Shown: in pieces, positions 22,970-34,111 of the stretch
Layout of the letters: every line of letters starts with the position of its first letter
How positions within the stretch are numbered: position 1 is the stretch's first letter
Source: Enchytraeus crypticus
Lineage: Eukaryota; Annelida; Clitellata; Enchytraeida; Enchytraeidae
Direction of reading: 5' to 3'
Length of the DNA: 64,000 nucleotides
NCBI GenBank assembly: GCA_905160935.1
Contig: CAJHZI010000269.1
Location: 534,001 to 598,000, forward strand
Notes under the pieces: generated by a model
What the model was told of the DNA's origin: nothing
The model's database searches: none
What the model saw: the letters and a program-made list of their open reading frames with translations, nothing else
Made by a program: the position numbers and the translations under genes

Positions 22970-23559
22970 TTCAGTTGTTCTGTAACTTTGATCTAATTAG
23001 TCAGAATGAAATAGTTTAATTATTTATAATACAGTGAATCATCAGGTGAGAACCCCCCTGCTCCTCTTAATAACAATGAATCATATAGTTTGTCAAAAAT
23101 TGGTTTGACCTACAATTGCTCTACTGATATTCGGGCTAATTAGTAACATCCACTTAAGTGTTCACATCGGCCTAATTGGTAACATCTGGTTGTCACATGA
23201 CGTAGTATCTGAGGACAATCGCTCTACTCGGGCTAATTAGTAACATCCACTTAAGTGCACACACGTAACACATACATCCACTAATACTTCGGGCTAATTA
23301 GTACGGGCAAGCATGTATGTGGGCGGATTAACTAGGTCAGCGCTTGATTAATAATGCACTTAGGGGTCAAAGGTCAATTTAAGGTAGTACCGGCCTTATT
23401 ATACTACTCAGCTTGTAATATATTTCATTCTGTAGATTTAGAATTTGTATTAACTATGTGTGATATTGTGCTGCATTCTGTGCTATTTATGGATATAGAG
23501 AGAGAGAGAGAGATGTGTTTATTTCAGCATCAACACCAAATCACTGACAAATACAAATA
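22938..23559. repeat. GA microsatellites and cgggctaattag repeats
   Basis: A (GA)n run at 22935-22970 is followed by cgggctaattagtaacatcc at 23128-23155, 23230-23257 and a partial copy at 23289; the first two continue into acttaagtg. A diverged form (cggcctaattggtaacatc) lies near 23169. A second GA run is at 23500-23513. No gene is seen. Confidence 0.6.
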
Positions 23560-25817
23560 GAAATAAACATTTAAAAGAAATAAAATAAAAATTCCCAGAA
23601 ACACAGGGTATCAAACAGTCTTAAGAAACTAGAACAACGGCCGTCAGGGAAGATGATACACATCTTATCTAGCTGACCCCCGTCTACAACTATATTAATG
23701 TCATGTTTAATGCAAAATCAACTTAAATACACACTTGGCTAAGCAACACTTCTAGCTGGACATTTACACAAAATGCCAAAATTTAGTAATTTACAAACCA
23801 TCAAACAATATATATATTTGTAACGTTTTGTGAATTCAGCTTGGGACCTCGAACTGCGGATATCAGGAGGTATTTGGTTCCAAGAATTGATAAAGTTATA
23901 GACATAAGATTTAAAAAATTCTGAAGTCGTTCTAGAACACAAATAATTGGTCTCGGAGAGCCTTGTATTATACACAAACGAGATCTGATTAGCAATAAAA
24001 TACATTTTTTGGATACTGACGTAGTCAGGTCGGGGAAATTGATACATTTAAAAACAAGTTTACCAGTAATTGGAATCACTGAAAAATTGGTAATACATTA
24101 TAATTCATATAAAGTTGCTTAACATTATGAAACTTATGTTTATTCTGTAAAGTGCTTAGAATACGGTTACATGCAACATCTAAGGGTTGAAGCAACTGTT
24201 TGGTTGTATTGGCATAAACTTCAGTACCATATTGTGTCCTTGATTGCACCAATGAAAGGTATAAATTTTTACGACAATTCATAGGAATAAAATCTCTACT
24301 ATTGTATAACATACTATTAAAATTATTAATTGTACAGATTAATAATTTAAAATGATCACCAAAAGTCAAATTTTCATCTAACGTTAAGCCTAAAAATTTG
24401 GTAACATATGTTCTATTAATGCAGTTATTATCAAGGGGTACAGTTAAATTGTTAGTTTGAATAAGAACTTCATCGTCTTTAGTGGGGTAGAACAATTAGA
24501 GCAATTTACAGTTAGCTTGTTATTTATAAACCATTTACTTATTTCAGAGCAAGCTAGATTCGCAGAGATAAAAAAAATATTTATAATTAAATAATTACAA
24601 TTCGTCAATAGACTTATGTTTAACAAAAAAATTAGAATCATCAGCATACAGTTTTATGGACCCAAATGAACAGGCATTAAGAATGTCATTCATATAGGTT
24701 ATAAAAAGTAAAGGTCCTAAGATCGGATCAGAACCTTAAGGAACACGGATACCAACAGATAACACACTAGAAATGCTGTCACCAATTAAGGTGTATTGTT
24801 TTCTTCGAGATAAATAAGAGTTAAACCAATCATAGGCAGTACCACGTATTCCATAAAAATGTAATTTGTGAAGCAGAATGTTATGATCAACAGTAAGAAA
24901 GGCTTTTGAGAGATCTAAAAATATAGCAAGTGTCTTGTTTTTATGTTTATGTTCAGTAGATAAGAAATTTACACTAGAGAAAAGAGCATCAGTGGTAGAA
25001 TGGCCGGATCTAAAACCAAATTGATTTTCATTAAGGATTTCGTACTTATTTAGAAATGTAGTAATGCGTTTATGCATGATTTTCTCAAATATTTTACTTA
25101 AATTATTAAGGAGGGAAAATGGTCTATAATTTTCCATTACGTCATGTTTACTCTTTTTATAGACAGGGATGACCTTGGCTAATTTGAAATTCTCAGGATA
25201 GTAGCCTAATTCAAACGATTTATTAATGACAAAGGTAAGTGGGTTTGCAATGTAATTAGCAGATAATTGTAAAATTTTACTGGATATAGAGTCATTTCCA
25301 GTAGAATAACTCTTATTCATGAAGTGAATGAAATTTAAGACTTCACTGTTGGAAGTTGGAGTTAGGAAAATAGAGTGCGGTAGAGCCCTGCTAAGAAAAC
25401 TCTGATATGATACATCATTTCGTGGGATCGCTTCTGCTAGCCGTATACTATTTTGTATAAATATTTATTAAATTCTTCCGCAATGTCCTTGTTATTTCTA
25501 ATAACACATTTGTAGTTACGTGATCGATAGTCTGATTCTTATTTATACCACGGAAACTGGTAATATTCAAAGTTCTCCAAATGTTCTTAATTGAATTAAA
25601 TCTTGTGTCTAATTTATTTCTATAATAACATTGACGGAAGTTTTTGATATCCTTATCAAGTATTTTTTGGTAATTCAGATAATTAGTTTTATCAAGAGGT
25701 AAGTTAAATTTTTTGAAAGTATAGATTGTTTTTTATTTTAATTTTAGACTTTAACTCTTTAGAGATCTAGGGTTTTTCCTTATATGTTTTACGAGAGCAC
25801 CGAATTAAAGGAAAGCT
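23560..25817 (-). mobile_element. 3' part of a LINE split by an 11.7-kb insertion
   Basis: Reading from 25817 down: SFPLIRCSRKTYKEKP (linker, in frame to the insertion edge), ISKELKSKIKIKNNLY, KNIWRTLN, and then an RT domain with NYRPFSLLNNLSKIFEKIMH, FLDLSKAFLTVDHNILLHKL (motif A) and a YADDSNFF catalytic box near 24640. A C-terminal tail with SWNQIPPDIRSS ends near 23739. Stops and frameshifts occur, for example taa in place of the usual Gln of the P-Q-G motif at 24736. The matching 5' part lies at 37488-39250. Confidence 0.85.
24076..25320 (-). pseudogene. LINE reverse transcriptase domain, broken
   Basis: RT coding region of the split LINE. A 194-codon open frame (25320-24736) covers RT fingers and motif A. 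It is cut by a stop just before GSDPILGPLLF. The YADD box follows in another frame, then a 139-codon frame (24495-24076) with FLGLTLDENLTFGDHFKLL and SLVQSRTQYGTEVYANT, typical of the thumb region. It cannot encode an active enzyme. Confidence 0.85.
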
Positions 25818-25950
25818 CAGCTCAGAGGCAGCAATAGATCAGTTCGGTAATTGAAAACATATTTTGCTGTATGGTAACACTGGTTTGTTTATGTTGACAT
25901 CTGATACATAAATTTACATGTAAATGTAATGGGTCTATATTATAACTTCG

Positions 25951-25967
25951 TTATAGACCATTCATAA
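25951..25967. repeat. Left inverted motif of the two-gene transposon
   Basis: ttatagaccattcataa is the inverse of ttatcaaaggtctataa at 37253-37269 with 15 of 17 matches. It also pairs with ggtctatatta at 25932 to form a local hairpin. It may be a subterminal transposase site, or a coincidence. Confidence 0.35.
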
Positions 25968-26195
25968 AATTTGTTTACTTTTAAAAAAACCCTTAGCATA
26001 TTTCTCTGTCGTGAGAGGCGCCACTTGTGCCATCAGCTGATACTCATATGATCACGCGTACGGCAGACTTGCGGCAGGCAGGTCTCTTTCATTTGAACAG
26101 TTAAAGAGAAATTAGGGTTAGTCTTTGCGTTCAAAGTTAACATTCCTGTAATACCTTGTAATTTTATCAGGATAGTTGTCTCAAACAGATCTAAA

Positions 26196-26367
26196 ATGTA
26201 CTGCTGTGCATTTGGTTGTAAATCTGACTATCGGAAAAATCGGACTATAAAATTTTTTAAATTTCCATGGAATCAAGAACGTCGAGAACAATGGACAAAA
26301 GCTGTTAATCGAAAAGATTTCAAGCCTTCGAATAGCAGTCGATTGTGCGAGAATCATTTTATTACTG
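26196..26367 (+). CDS. Transposase exon 1: THAP zinc finger
   Basis: 57 codons from ATG at 26196 (context aaaATG). The C2CH pattern is visible as CCAFGC near the start and CENH near residue 50, with KFFKFPWNQERREQW between, the usual THAP aromatic core. The exon ends FITG with donor ACTG|gtaagt. The THAP domain binds DNA sequence-specifically and is found both in host factors and in P, Kolobok and related transposases. Confidence 0.85.
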
Positions 26368-27508
26368 GTAAGTTTAATATTCTGTAAGCTAAAACTGACT
26401 ATATGTTGAAAGTATCTTTAAATTAGGACTATTAATGTGTAGTTCTATTTACCTTATTAATTATTACACTATTACAGTAAGCAGCGCCTCTATTATAATG
26501 ATAACTAGGCTGATTGTTTACTTAAAAACTATAGTTTTACAACATATTGACTTCATTTTGACCTATCAATAAATTTACTACAGTGATTATTTTGAAAGTT
26601 ATAAATTATATAATTATTGTTAATGATACTAATGAAAATAACTATTAATAAGTTAAAACATAGAAGCTGTTGGTCACTTGTGATTTATTATTAACTAATT
26701 ATTTGTAACTTAAAATACTACAGCAACTCTATAAATTAATAAAAGCAGTCTCAAGTAATTTAATAGTTACCTCTTCCGCTGCCAATGAGATTCAATCATT
26801 GGGTTACACAAGTCAATGGTTAAACTTCAACTCATGATAGTTGAGCAGCACGATAGAATTAATTTCATGATCATTTATTCGTCCTTTCAAGTATGTGTCG
26901 ACTTCAAAAAGTTAGTAGTGAAAATGTGATTATCCAAATTACAGTTAAAGTAAAAATGCAATAACAGCAAAAATTTTAGTCCTTTTGGTTGTTTTCCATT
27001 AATGTACCTATATTTTAACTTTTTGTTCGATTTCACCAATTTGACCATGTTTTTAACTTTATAAATTGCAATTGTAGGGTCATTGAACATATTTTATTGC
27101 ATTTCTTCACGTTTCATATTATCGTCATTAACATCTTCAATTTTGACTTTATTGCCATTTGACGTCATAATAATAATTTTTCTGAATCTGGCCTTTCATA
27201 CAAATGGAGACTAGGGCAATAATAATGCATTAGAATAATTTTCTTTCCTAAACTCATTGTCCTGATATATCATCATCATCATCATCTTCCCTTAAATCCC
27301 AGTTTAACGAAGGTCAGGATACGAATAGACGATTTATCCATTCGTTTAAGTTTGTGGCAATTCCTGGAGCATAGGCGCTCACCAACCGAATGCCCTTTCT
27401 GACATTGGTATGGATCTTAGTGCTTTAGTCGCCTTCTAGGACAAATGCAGTCATCGGTTGGTCAGATTCTAACGACCTGGACGGACACAACACGGGGATT
27501 TTCCTGTT

Positions 27509-27559
<51 letters not shown>

Positions 27560-30500
27560 TTGTTTTATTTATGCTTTAGGGCAGCCAAATTAATGTCCAG
27601 ATCATCCAGATTATGTTCCGTCAATATTCAGTTTTTCTTCAAATGTTGATCAGGCTGAGGCTGCGCTAACCAGATTTAATAGGGCCCAACGAAGAAGAGA
27701 AGCCAATGTGCAAAGTAGATATCCGATTATGCAGCGTACTGCACCTTCAGCCTCTGCTACGTTAGGTTTGTTTGCAAGTTGCACTCATTTTTGTTGTACT
27801 GCTGAGAGATGATTTATCTTTCTGATGTTTATTCCAGAGCTGTTGTAGAAAATACTACTATAGTATTAAGCCTAACATGAAACTCAGCTAAAAATTGATG
27901 GTGATGACGATGATGATAATAATCTTCATGATGATAATCCTGATACATAGTCAAAGCAGTATTTGTTGATTTACTCCTTATAAATACATTTTTGCCATAG
28001 TGGCATTAGTTGTCAAGTCTATTTGTTCATTGTAAATAAAGGAAGCATAATCTAGTCTTCATCAAATTACATCCAATTGTGTAATGTCTTAAATTTCTAA
28101 TCGTAAGCCATTACCTTATTTGATTTATTTTACGTGGCTTTGATTTATTCCTGCAGCCTCCTTAGCAGCGTCAGGTTCTGCAGAGCATCAGCATTCGGAC
28201 ATTATAGCAGCGCAGTCTACAGAAGATGGAGGCATTGTGATGGAGGTTACACCTAATCTGACTGATGATCTAATGATACTAGCAACTGTCGCAGAAGGTC
28301 AACATTCAACATTTACTCAACAGCCCAGTTAGTATTAGCTAGGAAGACTTGTATTTATTTTAACCTAAACACTTAAAATTATTAGTAGTAATACTAATAA
28401 TAATTTTTAGAATAATATTTTTTGAAATAAATTGATATTTTGAGCAAATTAATATTTTGATTTTAATAGCTAATTTGTACCATATTTTGATCTGTTAAAG
28501 CCAATTTGATTTTATAATTAGCAACAGCGGATCATAGAATAATTAGTTTGCAATTCTTCTTGTTTCGATCATCATAAACATATTTCATTTTGACTTATTT
28601 ACTTTAACCTTCCTCCCTTAGTAAATGCAATTGTAGTAAAACAATGGTTATCCATTTTTTCTCTTCATTTTGCTATGAAGATAAAACAATGGTTATGATG
28701 TTTATTTATGTCTAATTTATTTAACCTAGATATTTAGAAAATTTGGCATATACCAGTGATATGAAAAACGCAATTGTATACTTGTATGGATTTACTCGCC
28801 TTCATTTCATCTTCTCTCATTTACTCCTTGTTCAGCTTGATATTTTTTTGTTTTATCAGCACTGCCTCACTGCGCGTGACATGTATGGAAGTCCCCGACA
28901 TTGTCTGTGGATGAAGGAATGAATGTAATGCTCTGATTGGTTTCAGTTAAATTTATATGGACAGTTTTTATATAAACATGTATACTAAACCTTTCTTATA
29001 ATAATTAATTAATTATTGATGTTTCTTTTACATATTTGCATACAGCAGATTACAATCTTCAGGCAACAGATCTATTGCAGACAGCTGAAGATCCCATGAC
29101 TGATTTGATGATTCTGGCTAGTCTGGCTACAGAATCCGGTGAGTTTTTAGAGTTTTGCTGTCACTAAGCACACTTTATACTGTTAGTTGTTCCCCACGTT
29201 GTGCTCGAGTGTGGTTAGACCACTGCAGAATAGGGCAACCGCAAACAAACGTAAGAGGCGACTAAGGCTGGAACTGAGGATAGCAAGATGGAACCCACCT
29301 CACCATGAAATATTTTCCCCCAGGATTAAATGGTAATTAATCCATCTAACTGAGGAAGGCTACGGAAAACCATCTCAGAAGCCATACCTTTCCCAAGCTA
29401 TAGGCTACATAAAGTATTGATAAGGCATAGACTTTGTGAAGGGATTAACTTGTTGATCTAAGAAGTGCTCTTATGGAGTGAGAAAGCAAACTTTACGTAT
29501 GAATATGTACCTTGAACCTGCCACTTGGCAGTGCACTGAATAAGATACTGTCAGTTAAATGAATTTGCACCAGGATCAATGAACTTATTCTTGTAAGGAA
29601 ACTAAAAAAGTAGAGCTAATGTTAACGTCATTTTCGTCACTCGAAAGCGATGTCAGTGAGGGGCGAGCCCAGGATTTGAACATACTGATCTGCGGTCGAA
29701 TATCTTACCGAGATCGCCACTAGTTCCAGCCACTTGTGAAGCTGAGATTAGCATGAGTATACTTTAATATTATTTTAATATTGTCACTTAAATGTTCCTT
29801 CTTTTTGTGACATCCATCAAAGACAGTGCAGTTAGTGATGATATAAGAAGTTGTTTAGCCGGTTTTTGCTATGCTAATAAAGTATGCTAAGTTACTGTAC
29901 CAACAAATATAAAGAAATATGGGCATACAGGTTATTTTTAAGGTTTGTTGATATATTTTACACTCTGATTTATTAAAAAAAGTTTGATAGTAACATGGTT
30001 ACTTATATAACAATTTTAAATTGCTGTCACAAAGTTTGAAAAATGTAATAACTGTTTAAATTACCATCCTCATATCTATATTTGCAGTGAATGATGCTAT
30101 GCTATTATTTAGTACAATGAGAACCAATTCCATGTGAAGATTATCAATTGATTAAATGATATAATGGAGAACTGATATATTGAATCATTTATGCGTAATC
30201 AGTTAGTATTTTAAGGAACAATTTGCCCTGATGGTATTTTTAAATTCTGTTACAGGAGATAATTGTGCACCTTCATTGGCTTCAGAAGGTCCGGCCACTG
30301 TACGAGGCGCATTCGATAAACCTGATATATTAGCAGCAGCAGCTCCTACCCAAAAACCATCCACTTCCTCGGCTTCACTACAAACTACACCTAAAAAGTA
30401 CAGAACACGTTCCTCGCAGGCGTCAACACCAAAGCGGTCTAACTTAATTGCTAGACTTCATGAGCTCACCCGAGCAAATTCTCAGCTCCGGAGAAGTTTA

Positions 30501-31442
30501 TCTGCTACTGAAAGCCAATTAAACACAACTGAGAAATACCTAAAGCGAGTAATCAGTATAGAGAACCTTAAATTTGATGCCACTCGGCTTAAGTACTATA
30601 CAGGAATCGAGTCGTACGAAGTTTTTGAAACTTTGTGCCGTCATTTGTCTAAATTAAGTTCGCATGTAAACATTAAGGCTTTGTCGTTGGAGAATTGCGT
30701 TTTGATGATTTTAGTAAAGATCAGAAGGAATCTAGGAATGCAGATGTTGTGTGATCTATTTGGTGTTAGTGCAGCTACTGTTACACACATATTTGATAAG
30801 TTTACACCTTTGCTTGCCAAACTTCTATCTACACTAATTATAAATCCTTCTTCAGAAAATGTGTTAAAGAATTTACCAAAATCATTTAAGAGATCACGCA
30901 CGTTTAGAAGAACTCGTTTCATAATAGACTGTACAGAGATCTTTATTCAACGTCCTACATCTCTGACCACTAGGGCACAAACATACTCTCACTACAAAGG
31001 CAGAAACACTGCAAAAGTTTTAGTTGCTTGTACACCAACTGGAGGTGTAGCCTATGTGTCAAAGGCATGGGGAGGTAGGGTGTCGGATATTGAGCTTGTT
31101 CGGAAGTCAGGCTTCTATGATCTTCTGCAAGCAGGAGATCATGTACTTGCAGATAGAGGTTTCCCAATAGCAGAAGATTTGAGTGCAAAGGGAGTGACTA
31201 TATCTGTACCGTCATTTACTCGTGGCCAGAAGCAACTATCTGGACGTAATGTTGAGAGTTCAGCATTAATTGCACGAGTGCGCATACATGTAGAACGTTG
31301 TATAGGGCGTATGAAAAATTTCAAATTATTGACTGAAACAGTTCCCATCCTTCTAATGCCACATTTAGACGATTTCATTTCTATTGCTGCTGGCCTTTGC
31401 AATCTCATGTCTCCATTGGTTATAAATAATAAAAAGGATTAA
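26196..31442 (+). CDS. THAP-domain DDE (Harbinger-type fold) transposase, five exons
   Basis: Exons 26196-26367, 27580-27765, 28157-28327, 29046-29138 and 30256-31442 all join in phase 1 with GT-AG sites and give 602 codons. Residues 1-60 form a THAP zinc finger. Residues 120-210 hold twice-repeated acidic TDDLMILATVAE / TDLMILASLATE segments. Around 265-305 is a basic region and coiled coil. Residues about 430-560 are a DDE_Tnp_4-type nuclease with Asp432 (FIIDCTE), Asp507 (VLADRGFP) and Glu554 (HVERCIGR). The enzyme would bind element ends through THAP and cut and join DNA in the nucleus. One in-frame TAA lies in exon 2, just after the THAP C2CH core. The gene converges on the nuclease gene 1.45 kb away. 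Intron 1 holds a retroposon tail and a TA/TG repeat; intron 4 holds a SINE. Confidence 0.85.
27264..27495 (-). mobile_element. Retroposon tail with (CAT)n, in transposase intron 1
   Basis: On the minus strand it ends ...ttaaactgggatttaaggga followed by (GATGAT)n. A related copy on the plus strand is at 31567-31825 (cctagttaaactgggattaa, then cggatgatgatgatg). Partial copies are at 34380-34470, 43826-43920, 45661-45711 and 61230-61280. The shared end reads like the last residues of a LINE protein, but this is weak. Confidence 0.6.
27513..27561. repeat. (TA)n(TG)n microsatellite
   Basis: TA then TG dinucleotides just before the exon 2 acceptor. Confidence 0.9.
27580..27765 (+). CDS. Transposase exon 2, with an in-frame stop
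   Basis: After acceptor tttatgctttag the frame reads GQPN, then TAA (27592-27594), then CPDHPDYVPSIF, the expected end of the THAP domain. It then reads a basic segment (RFNRAQRRREANVQSRY) and ends TTAG|gtttgt. An alternative acceptor at tgtccag (exon from 27601) would remove the stop and 21 bases in frame, giving FIT-DHPDYVPSIF. Confidence 0.7.
28157..28327 (+). CDS. Transposase exon 3
   Basis: Acceptor attcctgcag, donor CCCA|gttagt, phase 1 on both sides. Encodes an acidic segment including TPNLTDDLMILATVAEGQ, which parallels exon 4. It is likely a disordered linker or interaction region. Confidence 0.75.
29046..29138 (+). CDS. Transposase exon 4
   Basis: Acceptor tttgcatacag (a NAGNAG site: cagcag), donor TCCG|gtgagt. 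Encodes DYNLQATDLLQTAEDPMTDL then MILASLATES. The repeat of the exon 3 motif suggests exon duplication. Confidence 0.75.
29605..29730 (-). mobile_element. tRNA-derived SINE, family 1, in transposase intron 4
   Basis: Reverse complement of the 15185-15305 type: B box (ggatttgaacat on the plus strand), A-box segment (tgcggtcgaatatcttaccg), and the aacgtcattttcgtcactcg body. Confidence 0.75.
30256..31442 (+). CDS. Transposase exon 5: coiled coil and DDE catalytic domain
   Basis: Acceptor attctgttacag, stop TAA at 31440-31442. The first part is Ser/Pro-rich, then basic (KKYRTRSSQASTPKRSNLI), then heptad-like (ARLHELTRANSQLRRSLSAT). It next carries a helix-turn-helix-like LENCVLMILVKIRRNLGMQM ahead of the nuclease fold. 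D, D and E are all present in good contexts (FIIDCTEIFIQRP; DHVLADRGFP; RIHVERCIGRMKNF). No frameshift or stop across about 395 codons. Confidence 0.9.
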
Positions 31443-32893
31443 GACAATGTATGCTAGAGCTTTATTGTACCTAATAAAATTCTGTAAGGATGTTTGTAGC
31501 AGTTATTTTCTGTATAACAATTATATCAAATGTTACAGTATATTTAATTTAATTTACTTATATTAGCATGCATCTCCATGTTGTGTCCGGGTTGTTTGAA
31601 GAATAAATCAACCGGTGACTGCACGTGTGGCAGAAGGTAACTAAAGCACTAAGATCCAAAGCATTCGGTTGGTGAGACTCAAGAAATTGCTACAAGATTT
31701 TAACAAAAGAGAGTTAAGGGGATTGACTGATGATATGGTATGGGACAGGGAGGAGTGGAGAAGGTCTATTCGAATCCCGACCCTAGTTAAACTGGGATTA
31801 ACGGATGATGATGATGTTTGAAGTTGTCTTTATTTGTCAAAAAACAGACAGGATCAAGATGCATCACACATATAAGATCATCGAACAATCAAAATGCATT
31901 TTTAGATTGCACATGCAATTTCCTGCATAAAACTTGGAAGGTGTACATGCAACTTCCAACACTCCGTTACCTGTTTTTTTAAACTGCTGAAATTGTTTTC
32001 TAATGCTGTTTAGTAATGCATAGATAGCTATATGTGACTTTAGAACTCTTAAAATAGGATAAGTTTGTCTTGGTCAATGTTTTTAGTTGTTATCTTATTA
32101 TTTTCAATCATTTTTTGGATTTTGTGTTGATTTTCTGCCTGAATCTGATGCATTGCTATGTTATCTGTCATATTGTTACAGTCTGCGGTTTGTCAGATTG
32201 ATTATGGAAATAAAAGGAATAGATTATTATCCAATCTCCATTTAACGGTACAATTAAAACCAAATCAAAACCAAGAATCTTATTCGTTTTATCCTGTGGC
32301 CATCAGAGAGGGCACAAGGTACTCTATCTAGCTGACCACCACAGGATGTAAGTACGAGAAAATGATATTAGTAGTTGAAATACTACATGTTTTCGACTAG
32401 AAAAGTAGCAAGTATAGACCTTGTGTTTACGTTGAAAAATCACCTTATGTATTACTTTATTCGTTGGAGCGGCGCCACCGTGCAATCATAAACTTGATTG
32501 TTTTGCAGAAAACAACTGCAATGTAATATTTCCTTAAAATGTAATAAATCCCTCTAGATAGTCTATCTAGACATGTCTTAACAGTAAATTAAGACATATG
32601 TTTATCATCATTTGACAAGAAATTGAAATATAATTTTTGTAATTATTACAAATACCATTCTGTTTATAAATGAAGAAATACACAATAAATATATACGAAT
32701 ATATAGAATATTGCCTGCCGTCAATAGAAACACACATCCTCCCCACTCTCTCACTAGGCTTTCTTTATTATGTGAATAGAGTAACCACTACATATTATAA
32801 AAGGTCTACAGTAACAAAAATTATAAACAGTAAAAATAGGCAACATTCTAGCAAAAATTATCATGAAAATGAATTTGTACAAGCAGCAAATTA
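31443..32893. other. Spacer between the convergent transposon genes
   Basis: Holds a retroposon tail (31567-31825), a LINE 3'-end fragment (32280-32352, matching ggccgtcagg...tctatctagctgacc near 23640-23690) and a 70-bp echo of the nuclease gene start (32600-32672). A polyadenylation-type aataaa lies at 31476-31482 (ctaataaaa), about 35 bases after the transposase stop. No further gene is seen. Confidence 0.6.
32600..32672 (-). pseudogene. Fragment copy of the nuclease gene 5' end
   Basis: tatcatcatttgacaagaaa then ttgaaatataa and accattctgt match the first codons of the nuclease gene (36193-36277: atcatcatttgataagtaat, ttgaaatataaa, gccattctgtc). Only about 70 bp are shared and the frame is lost. 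Confidence 0.6.
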
Positions 32894-34111
32894 TCAATCA
32901 CTAACATCTTCTTTGACACACTCTGAACAGCAAAGCCAAGCCTTGGCCGGCCTCAGTTTAATACCAACGCAAGCATAGTGAAAGAATCCAACACTACATG
33001 ACTCATTATTGCACCTAATAATTCTACCCTCTTTATATAGCTTACAGTGACAAATGAAGCTTGTTGCATTTCGTAATACCAATGACTCTATATTCTCACC
33101 CAATAGAATGCAGGGCATCATTAAGTATGTAAACACTTCCTGTAATCTAGTAGCTAACTTCTGCCAGTAGTTAATATCAAAGTCAATAACTTCAACATGT
33201 AAACCCCTTAAGGTGTATACCACAAAATAGCACTGCTTAATACCAGATATGGCCATCTGTCCTTGAACCTGAGCATAGTAATCTGATACTTGGTCAAGGT
33301 GTTTACGATAGCCAGTGTTAATTAGATAAGGAGCTGTACCAGGATCTTCAAATCTTTGTGAATATGGACACTTTATTTCTAGTAAAGCCTTCCCATGACA
33401 GCTACATGATACAAAGCCATCTGGAGATGCTCCAAGAAATGGCTTTAATTGGCTTACTAAAATCCCACAACAGTTTATCTGCAGGTTAACGTGGAATGAT
33501 TTTAACAAAGCCATTACAGTTGACTGTACTTTGCTTTCATTCCGTAAACCCCACTGAATTGATTTCGAGAAAATTTCATTTTCATTCCTACAGATAAATT
33601 CATCAATGTCTTGAGTAGAAATAGTAAATTGAATAGATGGTTTAAAAAAACCAAACGAAGAAGCAGTTAGTCGACCACATCGTACTGCAAACCATAACGG
33701 AGACTTACTTTGCTCTCTGGTTAACTCTTCAATGACTACCAGTTGCTCATCTGTTATTGCCAAAGAAGATACTGTTTGGCGACATTCACTTAAAAGCGCT
33801 AAAGGTTCAAATGACTGATATCTACAGTGAGAGTGAGTACTCATAATGTACGGCTGCTGTGAGAAATCAGGGTCTGATGTACAGGTCTCAGTTGACATTG
33901 TCTCAGTTGAAGCGGATGATGTAACAGCAGGAACCATTTGCCAAAGAACTGCTTTAGGTGCCTTCTTTTGCAGATCCTGATAAAACGTTGTATCAATGGC
34001 AGGGGAAAATTTCACAGATCTTTTAACTTTAGAAGATTTGAGACCAGCCATAATTTTCAGCCTCGTTTTAGGTGTGCTCCAGTCCATCTCTGAGATAGCC
34101 ATCATGGGAAC
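32894..34111 (-). CDS. Nuclease gene exon 3 (YqaJ nuclease and PHD finger)
   Basis: Acceptor tgttttgatag, stop TGA at 32894-32896. 405 codons of open frame carry the nuclease signature residues and the C-terminal Cys/His cluster. The central stretch before the nuclease is Ser/Thr-rich and probably disordered. Confidence 0.9.
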   Translation of the reverse strand, partial: VPMMAISEMDWSTPKTRLKIMAGLKSSKVKRSVKFSPAIDTTFYQDLQKKAPKAVLWQMVPAVTSSASTETMSTETCTSDPDFSQQPYIMSTHSHCRYQSFEPLALLSECRQTVSSLAITDEQLVVIEELTREQSKSPLWFAVRCGRLTASSFGFFKPSIQFTISTQDIDEFICRNENEIFSKSIQWGLRNESKVQSTVMALLKSFHVNLQINCCGILVSQLKPFLGASPDGFVSCSCHGKALLEIKCPYSQRFEDPGTAPYLINTGYRKHLDQVSDYYAQVQGQMAISGIKQCYFVVYTLRGLHVEVIDFDINYWQKLATRLQEVFTYLMMPCILLGENIESLVLRNATSFICHCKLYKEGRIIRCNNESCSVGFFHYACVGIKLRPAKAWLCCSECVKEDVSD

